From: Puffinus mauretanicus
Taxonomy: Eukaryota; Chordata; Aves; Procellariiformes; Procellariidae
Direction of reading: 5' to 3'
Length of the DNA stretch: 64,000 bases
Assembly (NCBI GenBank): GCA_023333565.1
Contig: JAJKFH010002209.1
Span: forward strand, 124,001-188,000
A program made the translations under genes and the position numbers. This document shows positions 1-9,664 of this stretch, piece by piece (position 1 is the first letter of the stretch; the number at the start of each line of letters is the position of its first letter). The notes beneath the pieces were generated by a model. That model was given only the letters and a program-made list of their open reading frames with translations, had not been told where the DNA came from and did not search any database.

Positions 1-1884
1 CTATTAAAAATATTCTTTTTTTCACCTAAATAGTGAGAATCATGTAACATCCTTGACATGAGAGTTGGTGTGGGGTCAGCCACAATGTTTTCTCAAACTG
101 TTGTGTTGCTAAGGCCTTTCTGCTCTACAGTAGCAAGGAATGCTGCCACGTGCCACCACCTCACGAACTAACATTCAGAAGTATACAAGTGTTTTAGCTG
201 GCAGTTTTCAAAGACACAACTTCAGGGGAGAACTTCCACACTGAAAATACAGCCAAATAGCACTGTAAGATCTAAAAACCTAAGCAAGCCATGGCAATGC
301 AATGTCACCAGTTCTACTTCTCACAAAGCTACAGAGCTGCTGACCCAGCTTGTATCTGCAGTTCATATAGTTATATCATGCTTAGCTTAGTTTAGCTTTT
401 TCTTCTTCTCTAAGTGCACTGCTTTTCAACATTTTTGGTAGAAATTATTTCGTATTTACTACTCTCTTTCACAGTTATTTCATTCAAATACAGTTTTTCT
501 TTGTTCTTACACTTTTCTAACAGCGTAAAACATTTACAAGCAGACTGTTAACTTGTAAAAGATAATCACAATGCAAACCTCTACATTTTAAAGGCTTTTG
601 CTACACACATTACACAACTTATACACTGTACATACTTGGAAAGAGTCTAATGCTGCTGCTTTAAATGATTAAGACCAGAGTAAAGCTAAGGATGAGCTCT
701 TTCAGGCTGTGTATTAAAGAAGCCTCAACTACTTCTGATTGTGCATAAGGCAAGGTGTGGTTTGAGACATTAAACACAAATCTTTGAAAGAGCCCAATAA
801 AGTTAGATGCTTACATTCTTACCGAAAGACAACGGGAACTAATCTCAGAATTTCCCGTCAGCCTCCACTGAAGCCTCCAGTCATGAAGTACTATTGATGG
901 AAGTACCACGGGCCACTTCCATGGGGACTTGAAACCAGTTGTTTATGAAGTCTTAACTGCTCTAGGTCTCAGGGAATCCCTCTGATGTTGAACACCATCC
1001 TGTACTGAGGCTGGTAAGGCAGTGATGAACCATAAAGTTGTTTTCATACAGGTTTCTCTGGAACAGCCTCTCAAAAGAGTAAGTCTGGGGCTCCAGGAAA
1101 GTTGGAAGGTCTTCCAAACTAAACAGGCTTTCATTCCAGATCCAAGGCAGGGTCAGGTAAAATGGAGACATGCCCTTCAGCATGATCCTGTTGTACCGCA
1201 TCTTCCCTCTTGCATCTGCAAAAGTGCCTGGAGACGATAGGAGTATAGGGTCCCATTGCCAGAATATGGGATCTTGTCCCATTTGGGACACTGGCTGGAC
1301 TTCTTCCCAGGGAGAATTTCTAACACAATCCCATGCTGTAGTAGTGCCTGGAAAGAAAAGAAGGAACTCCACAGGAACCCGTTTGTGGTTCATTGCTTTC
1401 TGAAATGACACGTCTCTGCTTCAGAACTGAAGAATCTCAGCTTAGGTAGTGCATTCACAATGTACACAGGTTTACATAGGTTTGACATACGTTTTTAAAT
1501 ACACTGGAAATAGTAAGTAAAAATATATGCATTGAAACAGTACATACACTTGATACACGTGTATTGTTGGGTCACATTTTAACTACTTTAAATAGCGAAC
1601 ATATATAGCCTCTCTCAATGGTTATCTACTACTGCTTGTTTAAAATAAATTGTGAAATGTCACAGTGACAACTGTCATGTTGTCTTTCACTAAACATTAA
1701 AAGTTTGAATAACAGTGGAAAAAATAAAAATACTGCATTGATATGACATGTTAAAGTTCCTGTCAGTTAAAAGCTACTTCTTCATATATTTTCAAATATC
1801 CCCATTGAAACACATCTATCTATTTGTATAATTTGTCACCTTACACTGTATACTGCAATACAATGTTTAGCATAGTGTAAACTT
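1..1884 (-). other. S1PR3 downstream flank or distal 3' UTR
   Basis: This AT-rich stretch lies just past the first plausible S1PR3 polyadenylation signal. As I recall, mammalian S1PR3 mRNAs carry a 3' UTR of more than 2 kb, so part or all of this could be distal 3' UTR; the sequence alone cannot decide. No canonical AATAAA is seen on the minus strand here. A plus-strand AATAAA at 796-801 could serve a convergent neighbour, which in mammals is SHC3, but no SHC3 coding sequence is visible. The only notable internal feature is the minus-strand open frame at 962-1399, listed separately. Confidence 0.4.
962..1399 (-). other. Unassigned ORF directly behind a splice acceptor
   Basis: On the minus strand a pyrimidine-containing tract ending in TTTCAG at 1400-1405 is followed by a frame open from 1399 to a TAG at 962-964. 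The first ATG is at 1391-1393, with G at -3, and gives 143 residues. The product is rich in aromatic residues and proline (segments such as FWQWDP and LPWIWNES) and begins with a mildly hydrophobic stretch (VPVEFLLFF). I do not recognise a family. The frame is closed by a TGA at 1421-1423, just upstream of the acceptor, as expected of a terminal coding exon. It lies about 1 kb beyond the S1PR3 stop on the same strand, so it could equally be chance open frame in the 3' UTR. Human S1PR3 shares its locus with the poorly characterised gene C9orf47; a relationship is only a guess. Confidence 0.2.
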
Positions 1885-1901
1885 TAACCAAACAATGACT
1901 T

Positions 1902-1907
1902 TTTAAT
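1902..1907 (-). terminator. Candidate polyadenylation signal (ATTAAA) for S1PR3
   Basis: The plus strand reads TTTAAT, giving ATTAAA on the minus strand about 485 bases past the S1PR3 stop codon. The next minus-strand bases include TTGTTTGG, a modest U/GU-rich context. ATTAAA is the commonest variant of AATAAA, and no canonical AATAAA occurs between the stop codon and position 1. A longer 3' UTR using a signal outside the window is equally possible. Confidence 0.35.
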
Positions 1908-2390
1908 ACGGAATTGTACAAATATACAGCTATTTATACCACATACATATAAGGCCATTAACATAACAGCAAGATACATATAGAGAACTATAATCATCAA
2001 CATACGTAATGAGCTTTTCTCCCAGTCGGCAATAATTGGGCTCATTTTCCGATCGTCAGCAGTGTTTAGTGAATGCTGAAGTTTCTAACACGTTTTCTTG
2101 ATGTCTTGCAAGATCAGGCACTGCCAAACGCAGCCTCATCATGCAATGCCATCGTGGTGCACAGTATCGTTAGATGTGCATGTCCTGGCTGTTGGGTAGC
2201 ATGAAAGGTTTTTTCTGAATCAGGTGTGTTACTGAACGAACACCCAAAGCAAATGATTGTTGATAAATAAGTCCTCAAAGTTAAGTAAGTGGTTAGTGTT
2301 TTCTCCTGTGACTTAAGTGCATGAATGCTTAAACTACACTTGTAGTTTAAATCTAAAAGCCACAGAAAGGTACTTGTCTTGAGGAGTCCT
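1908..2390 (-). other. S1PR3 proximal 3' UTR
   Basis: Non-coding sequence immediately after the S1PR3 TAA, on the transcript strand and before the first polyadenylation candidate. It is moderately AT-rich and holds no recognisable repeat. The minus-strand open frame running through 2114-2455 overlaps the end of the receptor exon in another frame and looks like chance. Confidence 0.6.
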
Positions 2391-3536
2391 TTACTTACAG
2401 AAGTTTCCGTTGTGAAATGAAGATTCATTTTTCTCAGCAACACATGAGGGAACATTCATTGGTGGGAAATCTTCCTTTGGCTTCTGGGTATTGCTGCTGC
2501 TGGATTTACTTCGACTGTGATCTGGCGTGGGCTGAATAGGCAAAGATCTGGCCACCTTGGATTTCACCAGGCAGCCACAAACAAGGCGAAAGAAAGCCCG
2601 ACGCATTTCCTTACTGGCCAGGGTGTAGATGATGGGGTTCATTGCAGAGTTGATGACCGCCAGAGCAATAAACCAGTTGGCTTTGTACAAGATGGAGCAC
2701 TCCTTGACTCTGCAGGCCACGTCGATGAGGAACAGAATGAACAGAGGAGACCAACAGGCAATGAAGACGCTAACAACAATCACAACAGTCCTAAGGAGCG
2801 CCATGGACCGCTCCGAGTTATTGTGGTTAGTGACATTACGACTGCTGGACTTTACCAGGATGTAGATACGGGCATAAAGGATGACAATGGCAACCAAAAT
2901 GGCTATGAAGATACTAATGCAGAACACAACATACTTCTTGGAGTATAGAGGCAAAATTGTTGAGCAGTCTGCTAAGTTGTTTATACAGTTCCAGCCGAGG
3001 ATGGGTAAGGCACCCAAGGAAATTGAAATAAGCCAGCATGTACCGATGAGAAGGAACACCCTGTATTTTTTATTCGCATCGTAAGGCCTCATTTTAATCA
3101 TGGTCAAATGCCGTTCAATAGCTATTGCTAGTAAGCTGAAAGTGGAGGCTCCCAGGGCAACAAACATACTGCCTTCCCTAATGAACCAGATTGTGGAGGA
3201 CAAGCTGAGAGTTTTCTTCCCAGACATAAGAATGTTCACTTTGTAAACAATCCCGGCTAAAAGATCACAGAGAGCTAGATTGCCAATAAAAAAGTACATG
3301 CGGTTGTGAAATTTATTGTTTTTCCATATGGCAATCAACACCATCAAGTTTTCCAGGACTATGAAACTACATAGAATCAGAAATGCAATAGTGGGCAGGT
3401 CTATGTTATCAGTTGCCTTTTCCCTTAAAATAAGCTTTCCTGTGTGATTATAATGCAGTACGATCAGAGAGTCCATCTCTTCATTTCCTTGAGGGCTGAC
3501 AAGAGCGTCAGGTGGCACGGTAGCTGCTGCCATCAT
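2391..3536 (-). CDS. S1PR3: Sphingosine-1-phosphate receptor 3 (GPCR)
   Basis: Complete 381-residue class A GPCR, close to the 378 residues of human S1PR3, which it matches almost continuously from TM1 to TM7. It binds extracellular sphingosine-1-phosphate at the plasma membrane; the family's S1P3 member couples to Gi, Gq and G12/13. Visible features: N-glycosylation sequon NHT at 30-32; seven hydrophobic segments near 49-71, 82-104, 118-139, 159-180, 202-227, 248-272 and 287-306; the lipid-headgroup pair R120-E121; the ERH variant of the DRY motif at 141-143; cysteines 184/191 in loop 2 and 275/280 in loop 3, matching the S1P-receptor disulfides; CWSP at 261-264; NPIIY at 300-304; candidate palmitoyl cysteines 320 and 322; and a Ser-rich tail. 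The whole reading frame is in one exon, as usual for S1P receptors. Codons 1 and 2 are both Met; the second has the better Kozak context (A at -3, G at +4), so the product may be 380 residues. No frameshift or missing key residue is seen. Confidence 0.98.
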   Translation of the reverse strand: MMAAATVPPDALVSPQGNEEMDSLIVLHYNHTGKLILREKATDNIDLPTIAFLILCSFIVLENLMVLIAIWKNNKFHNRMYFFIGNLALCDLLAGIVYKVNILMSGKKTLSLSSTIWFIREGSMFVALGASTFSLLAIAIERHLTMIKMRPYDANKKYRVFLLIGTCWLISISLGALPILGWNCINNLADCSTILPLYSKKYVVFCISIFIAILVAIVILYARIYILVKSSSRNVTNHNNSERSMALLRTVVIVVSVFIACWSPLFILFLIDVACRVKECSILYKANWFIALAVINSAMNPIIYTLASKEMRRAFFRLVCGCLVKSKVARSLPIQPTPDHSRSKSSSSNTQKPKEDFPPMNVPSCVAEKNESSFHNGNFCK

Positions 3537-3714
3537 TTGTTCGCCAATGCTGGACTTTTCTTCTTTAGTATCACGAGAATTTAGTTCCGATAATTTTCCA
3601 CAAGAGGGAGATCAAGCCACGTTCCTCCCAGCACTCCTCTGGGCCAGCGGTGGGTATTCCCAACTCCAGCAAGCCTTGCATATTAATTCGGGAGAGTGCC
3701 TCGCAAACCAGGCT
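3537..3714 (-). other. S1PR3: S1PR3 exon 2, 5' UTR portion
   Basis: Leader between the inferred splice acceptor and the S1PR3 start. Its upstream edge is set by the acceptor ending in CAG at 3715-3717. It contains an ATG-initiated uORF (3571-3681) and the end of a second one entering from exon 1 (stop at 3612-3614). The acceptor reads CAGAG, so a 2-base shift to the second AG is possible and would change the reading phase of the exon-spanning uORF. Confidence 0.75.
3571..3681 (-). promoter_or_regulatory. Upstream ORF (36 codons) in S1PR3 exon 2
   Basis: An ATG at 3679-3681 with A at -3 opens a 36-residue frame (starting MQGLLELGIP) that stops at TGA 3571-3573, leaving 34 bases before the receptor's first ATG. 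It lies wholly inside the leader exon, so it does not depend on where transcription starts. Such uORFs commonly lower translation of the main frame. The effect here is inferred and peptide function is unknown. Confidence 0.55.
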
Positions 3715-3735
3715 CTGAAAACAAAAACAACAAAT
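3715..3735 (-). promoter_or_regulatory. S1PR3: Splice acceptor of S1PR3 exon 2
   Basis: Read on the minus strand, a T-rich tract (TTTGTTGTTTTTGTTTT) runs directly into CAG at 3715-3717, then exon sequence AGCCTGG. This is a near-ideal polypyrimidine tract plus acceptor at the expected distance upstream of a single-exon S1P receptor coding region. It defines the start of exon 2. Confidence 0.85.
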
Positions 3736-4500
3736 GCAACATAAATCTCACTGTCTTCCCATGTCACCCACGGCCCGCGTGGGTGCTCAAGACGGAACAT
3801 ACACCCAGGAGCCGAGAGGGACGCTGGCTACGGCGGGGCACCAAGGTCTAGCGTTGCTGCCTGCTTATCAATGTAGCTGTGGGTAAGCCGTCGGTCACAC
3901 TCCGCAGAGATGCAGCTCCGCTGCGGAAATACGAGGGCAATGTGGAGAACTGCTCATAGGTGTTTCCCCCTACAAAATTTTCATGCTGAAAAAAATGCAG
4001 AGGAGCGATGAGAAGGATTAGCAAACAGTCTCAGCAAGCCCCAGCGTGCACAGCCACCGGCTCGCTCCTTCTCAAAAAGACCTAAGTGTGTGTGGCGCTA
4101 CCAAAACACCACCCAACCATGGCTGCCTGAGCAGCAGCAGGGCAAACTCACTGCTTTCTAAGCTTGCCCCTGTTCCCCATGCAGACCTAAGGTAGCAAAG
4201 AGCCTGAGAAAGTTGGTGTCAAGTCTTGCTGCCAGTGTGCATGTTGCCAGTGCCTAAAATAACTTCCCACCCTTAACAGTACAAAATTAGGCTATTTACA
4301 ATTAAGGAGATGCTCTGAAAGCCAGTCGTCATAAAACCAATCCTACTTCCCATTCAAATTAGTTGGATTTCTGCTACCTGTTTTAAAATAAACACAGCAA
4401 GTCACATCTTTGTAGGTATCGCTTTTCTTTGTGGTTCACTTTACTTTTTTTTCCTTTGCATATGTATACAAGACATACATTTAATGTTGTTGGGTTTTTT

Positions 4501-4539
4501 AAAAATATATATATATTAAAAAATATATATATATATAAT
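4501..4539. repeat. (TA)n dinucleotide tract, interrupted
   Basis: Two AT-alternating blocks separated by TTAAAAAA, within a T-run/A-run context. The tract is nearly self-complementary, so it could form a hairpin or vary in length between individuals. It lies in S1PR3 intron 1. Confidence 0.9.
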
Positions 4540-5274
4540 ACCAGCTTTAATTGTCCTTCTCAATTTACTTCTTTAAGTTATGACTTAGATTAACTGCAAC
4601 GTTTTCCCCCGGACTTTGATAGGTTGCATTTTCGCAGCAGATCTTCCTAGCTGTCTTTTTTCCTTTGCCATATATAAATATTGGAAGAGATCTGCACAGC
4701 TTTGTAAAAATATCAGAAGATGTCTGAAGCACTTACTGTTTTACCAGAAATGTTACAGTTTAGTTGTTGCATACTCCAGTGAGAATCAGTGCTCATGCCC
4801 CAAACATACGTATTGAGGATGAACAGGCAGCCAATTTTTCAGCTTGGTAACCAAACCAGGATGGGGAATGCGGAGAGAACTGGTTCCATCTGAACCAAAT
4901 TTGTAAAGATTTAATTTTTTTCTGGGAAAGGTAAGAAAATAAAAAGTTGTGCTGGATGGGAGGACACCTTCCATTGGCCCAAAATGAAATAGTTTAGTTT
5001 AGGGAACTCTTTAAGAGCTAGAGCTCCTGACCTTACCATTTATTTACTTAAGGGTCACGAGCATTTCTCAAACACATGAAAGACACTTCCGAAGGATAGC
5101 AGGGTATCAGAGGAAGACATTGATAGACATCAACCTCTGCTAGAGACCAGCACACCGACAGTTTTCAACCTGCAGCCTGTACATCCCAAGGAATATCTGA
5201 TTTACTCTGGGTAATAGAGTAGGCTTACCGTCAACAGGCTTAGGTTTAATATAAACGTGTCTGTACTTTCATTG

Positions 5275-5636
5275 GAAAATAGCAGCCTTCCACTACTTAA
5301 AGGGGGCCTATGGGAAAGATGGGGAGGGACTCTTTATCAGGGAGTGTAGTGATAGGACGAGGGGTAACGGTTTTAAACTGAAAGAGGGTAGATTTAGATT
5401 AGATATAAGGAAGAAATTCTTTCCTGTGAGGGTGGTGAGGCACTGGAACAGGTTGCCCAGAGAAGTTGTGGATGCCCCCTCCCTGGAAGCGTTCAAGGCC
5501 AGGCTGGATGAGGCTTTGAACAACCTGATCTAGCGGAAGGTGTCCCCTGCCCATGGGAGGGTGGTTGGAACTAGATGATCTTTAAGGTCCCTTCCAACCC
5601 AAACCATTCTATGATTCTATAATTCTATATTCTATA
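5275..5636 (+). mobile_element. CR1 LINE, 5'-truncated 3' end
   Basis: The sequence contains the characteristic CR1 3' segment: the GGGGTAACGG...TTTAGATTAGATAT region, GAGGCACTGGAACAGGTTGCC, TCCCTGGAAGCGTTCAAGGCC, the terminal AGATGATCTTTAAGGTCC block, and a tail of ATTCTATG-like octamers ending near 5632. Only the last part of the element remains (about 360 bases), the usual result of truncated target-primed reverse transcription. It lies in S1PR3 intron 1, antisense to the gene. The 5' boundary is approximate. The coding remnant is broken and not expected to be functional. Confidence 0.93.
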
Positions 5637-8356
5637 TCTTAAGATCACAAAAACATGTGAGCCACTGCTGTTCCAGCACTCTGTTTTGGGCATCTGAAAA
5701 ACAGGAGATGCATTTTCAAGTGCCTTCTGGAAGAGGGGAGGAGCAAACCACATCCCAGATGAATGTAAAGGGATTTAAAGGATGACCCACAACCTATTTT
5801 CCCACCCTCCCTTTTCCTGGGTTCCCTCCTTCAGAAAAGAAGTAATCTGACAAAAGCCTACAGTGAATTGACTTGAATTCTTCAGTACATTCAGGATGTT
5901 TTAAAATGATTTTCTGAGAAAATAATTCACTATTTAACCCATTATTATTATTATTTCCCCATTCTAGTTCTTAGGTCCAAACTACTCTGGTGAGGAGACC
6001 CGCTCGAAGAGACACATCATCCAAGAAAACAGTTGTTGCTTGGTGTCCTCGGTCTTTTTTACTCTGATGATGACAGGAACCATCTCACTCGTTTTCCAGG
6101 AGCAGAATTGGGCCCTCGAGTTGTTGACCTCTTTTCTGAAGCATGGTAACAGCGAAGCTCTTCAACAGAACAACTTCACCTCAGCTAAGGTTCAGTCTAA
6201 TTGTAATTCAGTTACAATTTGCGCACTGTTACCACAGAAACTACCACAGTCTTTCATTGTAACGGCTTATAACAAAATGCCACTGTGTCCATATGAATTG
6301 CAAGTGCTTTCCACTGTAAAATAAACAATTACATTTGACTAGAAAAGTATTTGTTAAAGATAGCTCAACTAGCAATACTCACCAGACTGGCTGATGGCTG
6401 CCTGAGAGAATCATATTCATATCATTTAAGAGCACCACATGCAACAAAATAAATGTTTCTGTAAGTCTTTTCCAAACACAGTTATCATATGGTCTATCAC
6501 AGGATAAATATATTTCTTTCTATGAAGAAAATTATATGCCAGACTTAGGACTTTATCAGCCACAACTCAGCAGCTGTAAACTGTCATGACGCTACTGAAG
6601 GCAATGGTGCTACACCAGTTCCCCTGGCTGAAGGCATGGACGATGCACTCCATCAGCAGAAATCAGACAGGGTCTCCTCCATTGTTCGTAATTACTTCTT
6701 CTCTTAAAATTATTACAGCAAACTTAGTATCACAAAAATAAATCTTTGCCTCTGACAGGCTAGTGGCAAGGCAATGGAAGCTGTAACATTATTATTTGCC
6801 AGGACTCTCTGGGAATGAATATCACTCACAAGCCACTTGAAAATTAATAGAAATAATAATTTAATAAATTAAAATTTATTCTCTTCTGGCAGCAACATTT
6901 CCAGGTAATATCTTTCAGCCATACTACTTTTTTGTTTTCCTCCTGCTTTGTAGCCAGTAACTCAGAAAGCACATTCATTTTTTAACAGTTAGAAAAAATA
7001 AAGTTGGTTGCATATTATAATAACAAGACAACACAGATATCCTGGATGTCTGTGTTACTGCTTCCTGACAGCTCTACAACTCACTTCTCAAAACATCTTT
7101 GTCCCAGTCACATACAGAGGACTAACCACTAGCTGCAAAGTATGGACCTCAGCTTGAAATATTAAAAAAAGGACCTGAAGAGCCTGTGTGTGGCATGTTG
7201 TGTGTTGAGCACTGCCTTGGTTAGGTACCTCAATACCCCGCGCTCTTGATACCCTTGGAAATCAGTTTTAGTTCCTCTAAAGCAAACCGAAGGATTCCTA
7301 TTGCTGCACCACCAGGTACCACTAGAAAGATAAACCTATTGGCAGTGCAGGGGGCAATCTGGCTATACTTCCTCATCGTTGTGATGGCCAAAACGGCGTT
7401 TGCTAAATTACTTAAACAAAGGCAGTGGTACAATGTCACGAACCACAGTCATGTGGAGGACAATTCAGTTGCCTCCTTTAGCTATTTGGTTGACCTTTGT
7501 TCTCCCTGCTCCAAGGATAGAGGGAGCACTTCAGCAGCGAGCACCAACCATTTGCCCTTCCTGGGAAATCTCCCTGCTTTGGGGTTTCCACAGCAGTTAG
7601 CGTGCTCTCCTGCAGAGGTCAAGGATCCTGGTAGGGTCAAGCACCCTTCCGGTTTGGAGCAGGGGCTCTTCACCATGGGTCACGTCCCTAGCGTCTACCA
7701 GGGTCTGTACGGTCCCTGTGCCACATGTGCCATGGAAAGGGCAATGCTGTGCGATAGGCCACGACCCCTCGATCTGCCCTACGGCAAGGCACACCTCCAC
7801 TGCCCTCTGCAGCCCCACCACACAGTGCAGGCAGAGGCTCAGGGTTGTGCCTCTCACCAGCTCTCCACAGATAACGCCCTGTGTAAGGCAGCTGGAGTCA
7901 ACCTGCAATTTTCCCCTGGGAATGTGTAATTCCCAGTGCCAGGAGCAATGGGGAACTGGTGACAACGGCGATGCCAAAGCCCTTCAGCAACCATCCCCAG
8001 TATAACTCCACTCTCCGCTCCCAGCGGACGCTCTGGTAAGAGTCCCACAGGGAGCTGAGGGCTTTTACCATCTCATGAGTCACTGGGTACTTTACAGCTG
8101 GAAGAATAAGAAATTTCTATTTTCAAATCAGTGAGGCAAACTGCTTTCAATTTTCATGATATCCTGAAGTCAAAGTAACAAGTGAGAATAAAGCACAAGT
8201 GAAAATAGGACTTAACTTGCCGCTACCTACTTTTGCCTACACAAGAACATACAGTGCTATGCGTTCAGTACACTCACCGTAATTCAGCTGGAATCGTATT
8301 TTCCTGCCTTCCAAACATCCACGAACAGACTTGACCAAAGAGACCGGACCCCCCTT

Positions 8357-8383
8357 CACCAGCACCACCACCACCACCACCAC
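8357..8383. repeat. (CCA)n trinucleotide repeat
   Basis: About eight CAC/CCA units in a row in S1PR3 intron 1. On the minus strand this reads as GGT repeats, which create a spurious Gly/Val run in translations of 8237-8471. It is a simple microsatellite. Confidence 0.9.
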
Positions 8384-9105
8384 GCACACTGCAGTTCTCC
8401 CTTCTTCTCCACACACAGCCATATGCTTTCGCCACCAATGATAATTTTAAGAAAGGCAAAGGGAAAGTCAAGAATGCGCATCTGAAGCCAAACCTTTGTA
8501 TATTTTATTTATTTTTAAAGCCTTTCCAGATGAAAAGTAAACACGTGTAATTTATCAGGCACACCCTGATAGTGTTAAATTTCAGAACAGAAAAGGCTTT
8601 TAAGAACAGCAGCACATTTCAATACACATTTCCACTCTGAAATTAAGCTGTGCTAGTTGCAAATGAAGCTTAGACAACAAACATCTGCTGCAGAACAATG
8701 TCTTGGACAACACAAATAAACTTTAAAAACACTTTTTTTTGAAGTGAATGCGCGGGCAGCTTACAGCCTCAGAAAAGTCTTTAGCAAATGGCTATTTTTC
8801 TTGGCTTCTGGATTTTAGACGGCAGTTTGTATTTTGTAATTCCGAGTAGCGCACACGCAGACCTCATGCGGGAGCTCCCGGCTGGTTTAATTCTTGCGCG
8901 TGAAAGGAAGGCGCATTTACTTCTCCCCCTCACCGGCTCCCAGCACTCCCGACCTATTCCCCCCACTCCAAACTCCAGTACTCCGCAAATTTGCACTACT
9001 GCAGCGACCTGAACTTCCCGGGGTGACAAACATCTTGCCTAAGCTACCCAAGAACATCCCCGGCCTGTCCGCGGCGTGACCGTCCCTCCCGGGGAACAAG
9101 CCTCT

Positions 9106-9111
9106 ACTCAC
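9106..9111 (-). promoter_or_regulatory. S1PR3: Splice donor of S1PR3 exon 1
   Basis: The minus strand reads GAGACT then GTGAGTAG. GTGAGT is a strong U1 match on the intron side, although the last exon base is T instead of G. It lies at the promoter-distal edge of the CpG island, as expected for the end of a short first exon. Confidence 0.65.
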
Positions 9112-9272
9112 AGTCTCGGGCTCCACTCAACCCGCCGCCGCTCCGTGCCTGCCACTACGTGACACCTGAAAGGCCCACCGGCTCGGTGGCCTTCTCCCTC
9201 CCGCGACAACCGGCGAGGAAGGCGGAGCGGCGCCGCCCTCCCGGCCCAGCGGCCCGCGGACGCCTCGCACAT
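9112..9272 (-). promoter_or_regulatory. Exon 1 part of an exon-spanning uORF
   Basis: An ATG at 9270-9272 with G at -3 opens a frame (MCEASAGRWAG...) that stays open for 53 codons plus 2 bases to the donor. If joined to exon 2 at 3714, it continues for another 34 codons and ends at TGA 3612-3614, giving 87 residues, Arg-rich in the first part. A further in-frame ATG at 9459-9461 would extend it by 63 residues if transcription starts upstream. It ends 75 bases before the S1PR3 start and overlaps the 36-codon uORF in another frame. Open frame in island DNA is weak evidence of coding. It may act only as a translational brake, or may correspond to the extra peptide reported at mammalian S1PR3 loci. 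Confidence 0.35.
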
Positions 9273-9315
9273 CGCTCGCCGAAGGGGGCAGCGCGCCCGC
9301 GCCGACGGCCCCGAC

Positions 9316-9334
9316 GGGCGGGCCGCGGGGCGGG
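9316..9334 (+). other. G-quadruplex motif in the CpG island
   Basis: Four G-runs (GGG, GGG, GGGG, GGG) separated by loops of 1, 4 and 1 bases, which meets the canonical G3+N1-7 rule. Further G-runs follow to about 9369. It is on the template strand for S1PR3, close to the inferred first exon. Folding in cells is not shown. Confidence 0.7.
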
Positions 9335-9563
9335 CAGGCACCGGCCGGCGGGGAGAGGGGGCAAGGGGGCAGGCCGGCTGCGGGCAGGGCTGCCCCGGAG
9401 GAGAGGCGAAGTACCTGCTGCGTCCCCGCCGCGCCCCCGCGGCGCTCTGCGGCCGCCGCATCCGACCTCGCCGGCTGCACGGCGCCGCTCGGCCCCCCGG
9501 GCTGCGCTGGGCCGGGCCGGGCCGGGCCAGGCCGGCTGGGGCTGCGATCGCCGCGGCCCTGCC

Positions 9564-9597
<34 letters not shown>
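9564..9597. repeat. (CCG)n / (CGG)n trinucleotide repeat
   Basis: About eleven uninterrupted CCG units on the plus strand, reading CGG on the S1PR3 sense strand. It lies inside the promoter island upstream of the inferred exon 1 end, so it may be in the promoter or 5' UTR. Such repeats are often length-polymorphic. Confidence 0.95.
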
Positions 9598-9642
9598 TCC
9601 TCGCGGCTCCGCGCCTCCCGCCGCGGCCGCTGCCCGGAGCCG

Positions 9643-9664
9643 CCCCGCCCGGGTACCCCCGCCC
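9643..9664 (-). other. G-quadruplex motif on the S1PR3 sense strand
   Basis: On plus, CCCC, CCC, CCCCC and CCC are separated by 1, 5 and 1 bases, giving a canonical G-quadruplex pattern on the minus strand. More C-runs lie at 9700-9727. If transcribed it would be in the 5' UTR; otherwise it is a promoter element. Confidence 0.65.

Larger units (their letters stand above)
3715..9111 (-). other. S1PR3: S1PR3 intron 1
   Basis: A 5.4-kb intron between the island exon and the coding exon, begun by GTGAGT at 9106-9111 (minus strand) and ended by the CAG acceptor at 3715-3717. It contains an antisense CR1 3' fragment (about 5275-5636), a (TA)n palindromic tract near 4500, a CCA trinucleotide run near 8357, and AT-rich filler. 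Between 7246 and 7929 a plus-strand frame stays open for 227 codons, and a minus-strand frame stays open at 7597-7977. Both start with non-ATG codons and match no family I know, so I treat them as chance in locally GC-richer sequence. Confidence 0.75.
9112..9461 (-). other. S1PR3: S1PR3 exon 1 (5' end unknown)
   Basis: Inferred leader exon: its 3' edge is the donor at 9111/9112. Its 5' edge is not determinable and is set here only at the upstream ATG (9459-9461) of the open frame it contains. All of it is GC-rich island sequence. RNA 5'-end data would be needed to place the start. Confidence 0.45.

Noticed and set aside
796..801. Plus-strand AATAAA as the polyadenylation signal of a convergent SHC3-like gene
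   Set aside because: A single hexamer is weak evidence; no coding sequence of such a gene and no clear GU-rich downstream element are visible.
2517..3084. Plus-strand frames opposite S1PR3
   Set aside because: They are antisense shadows of a highly conserved coding exon and have no independent support.
5308..5523. Minus-strand 71-codon frame at the intronic CR1
   Set aside because: It is the reverse complement of the CR1 3' end, not a gene.
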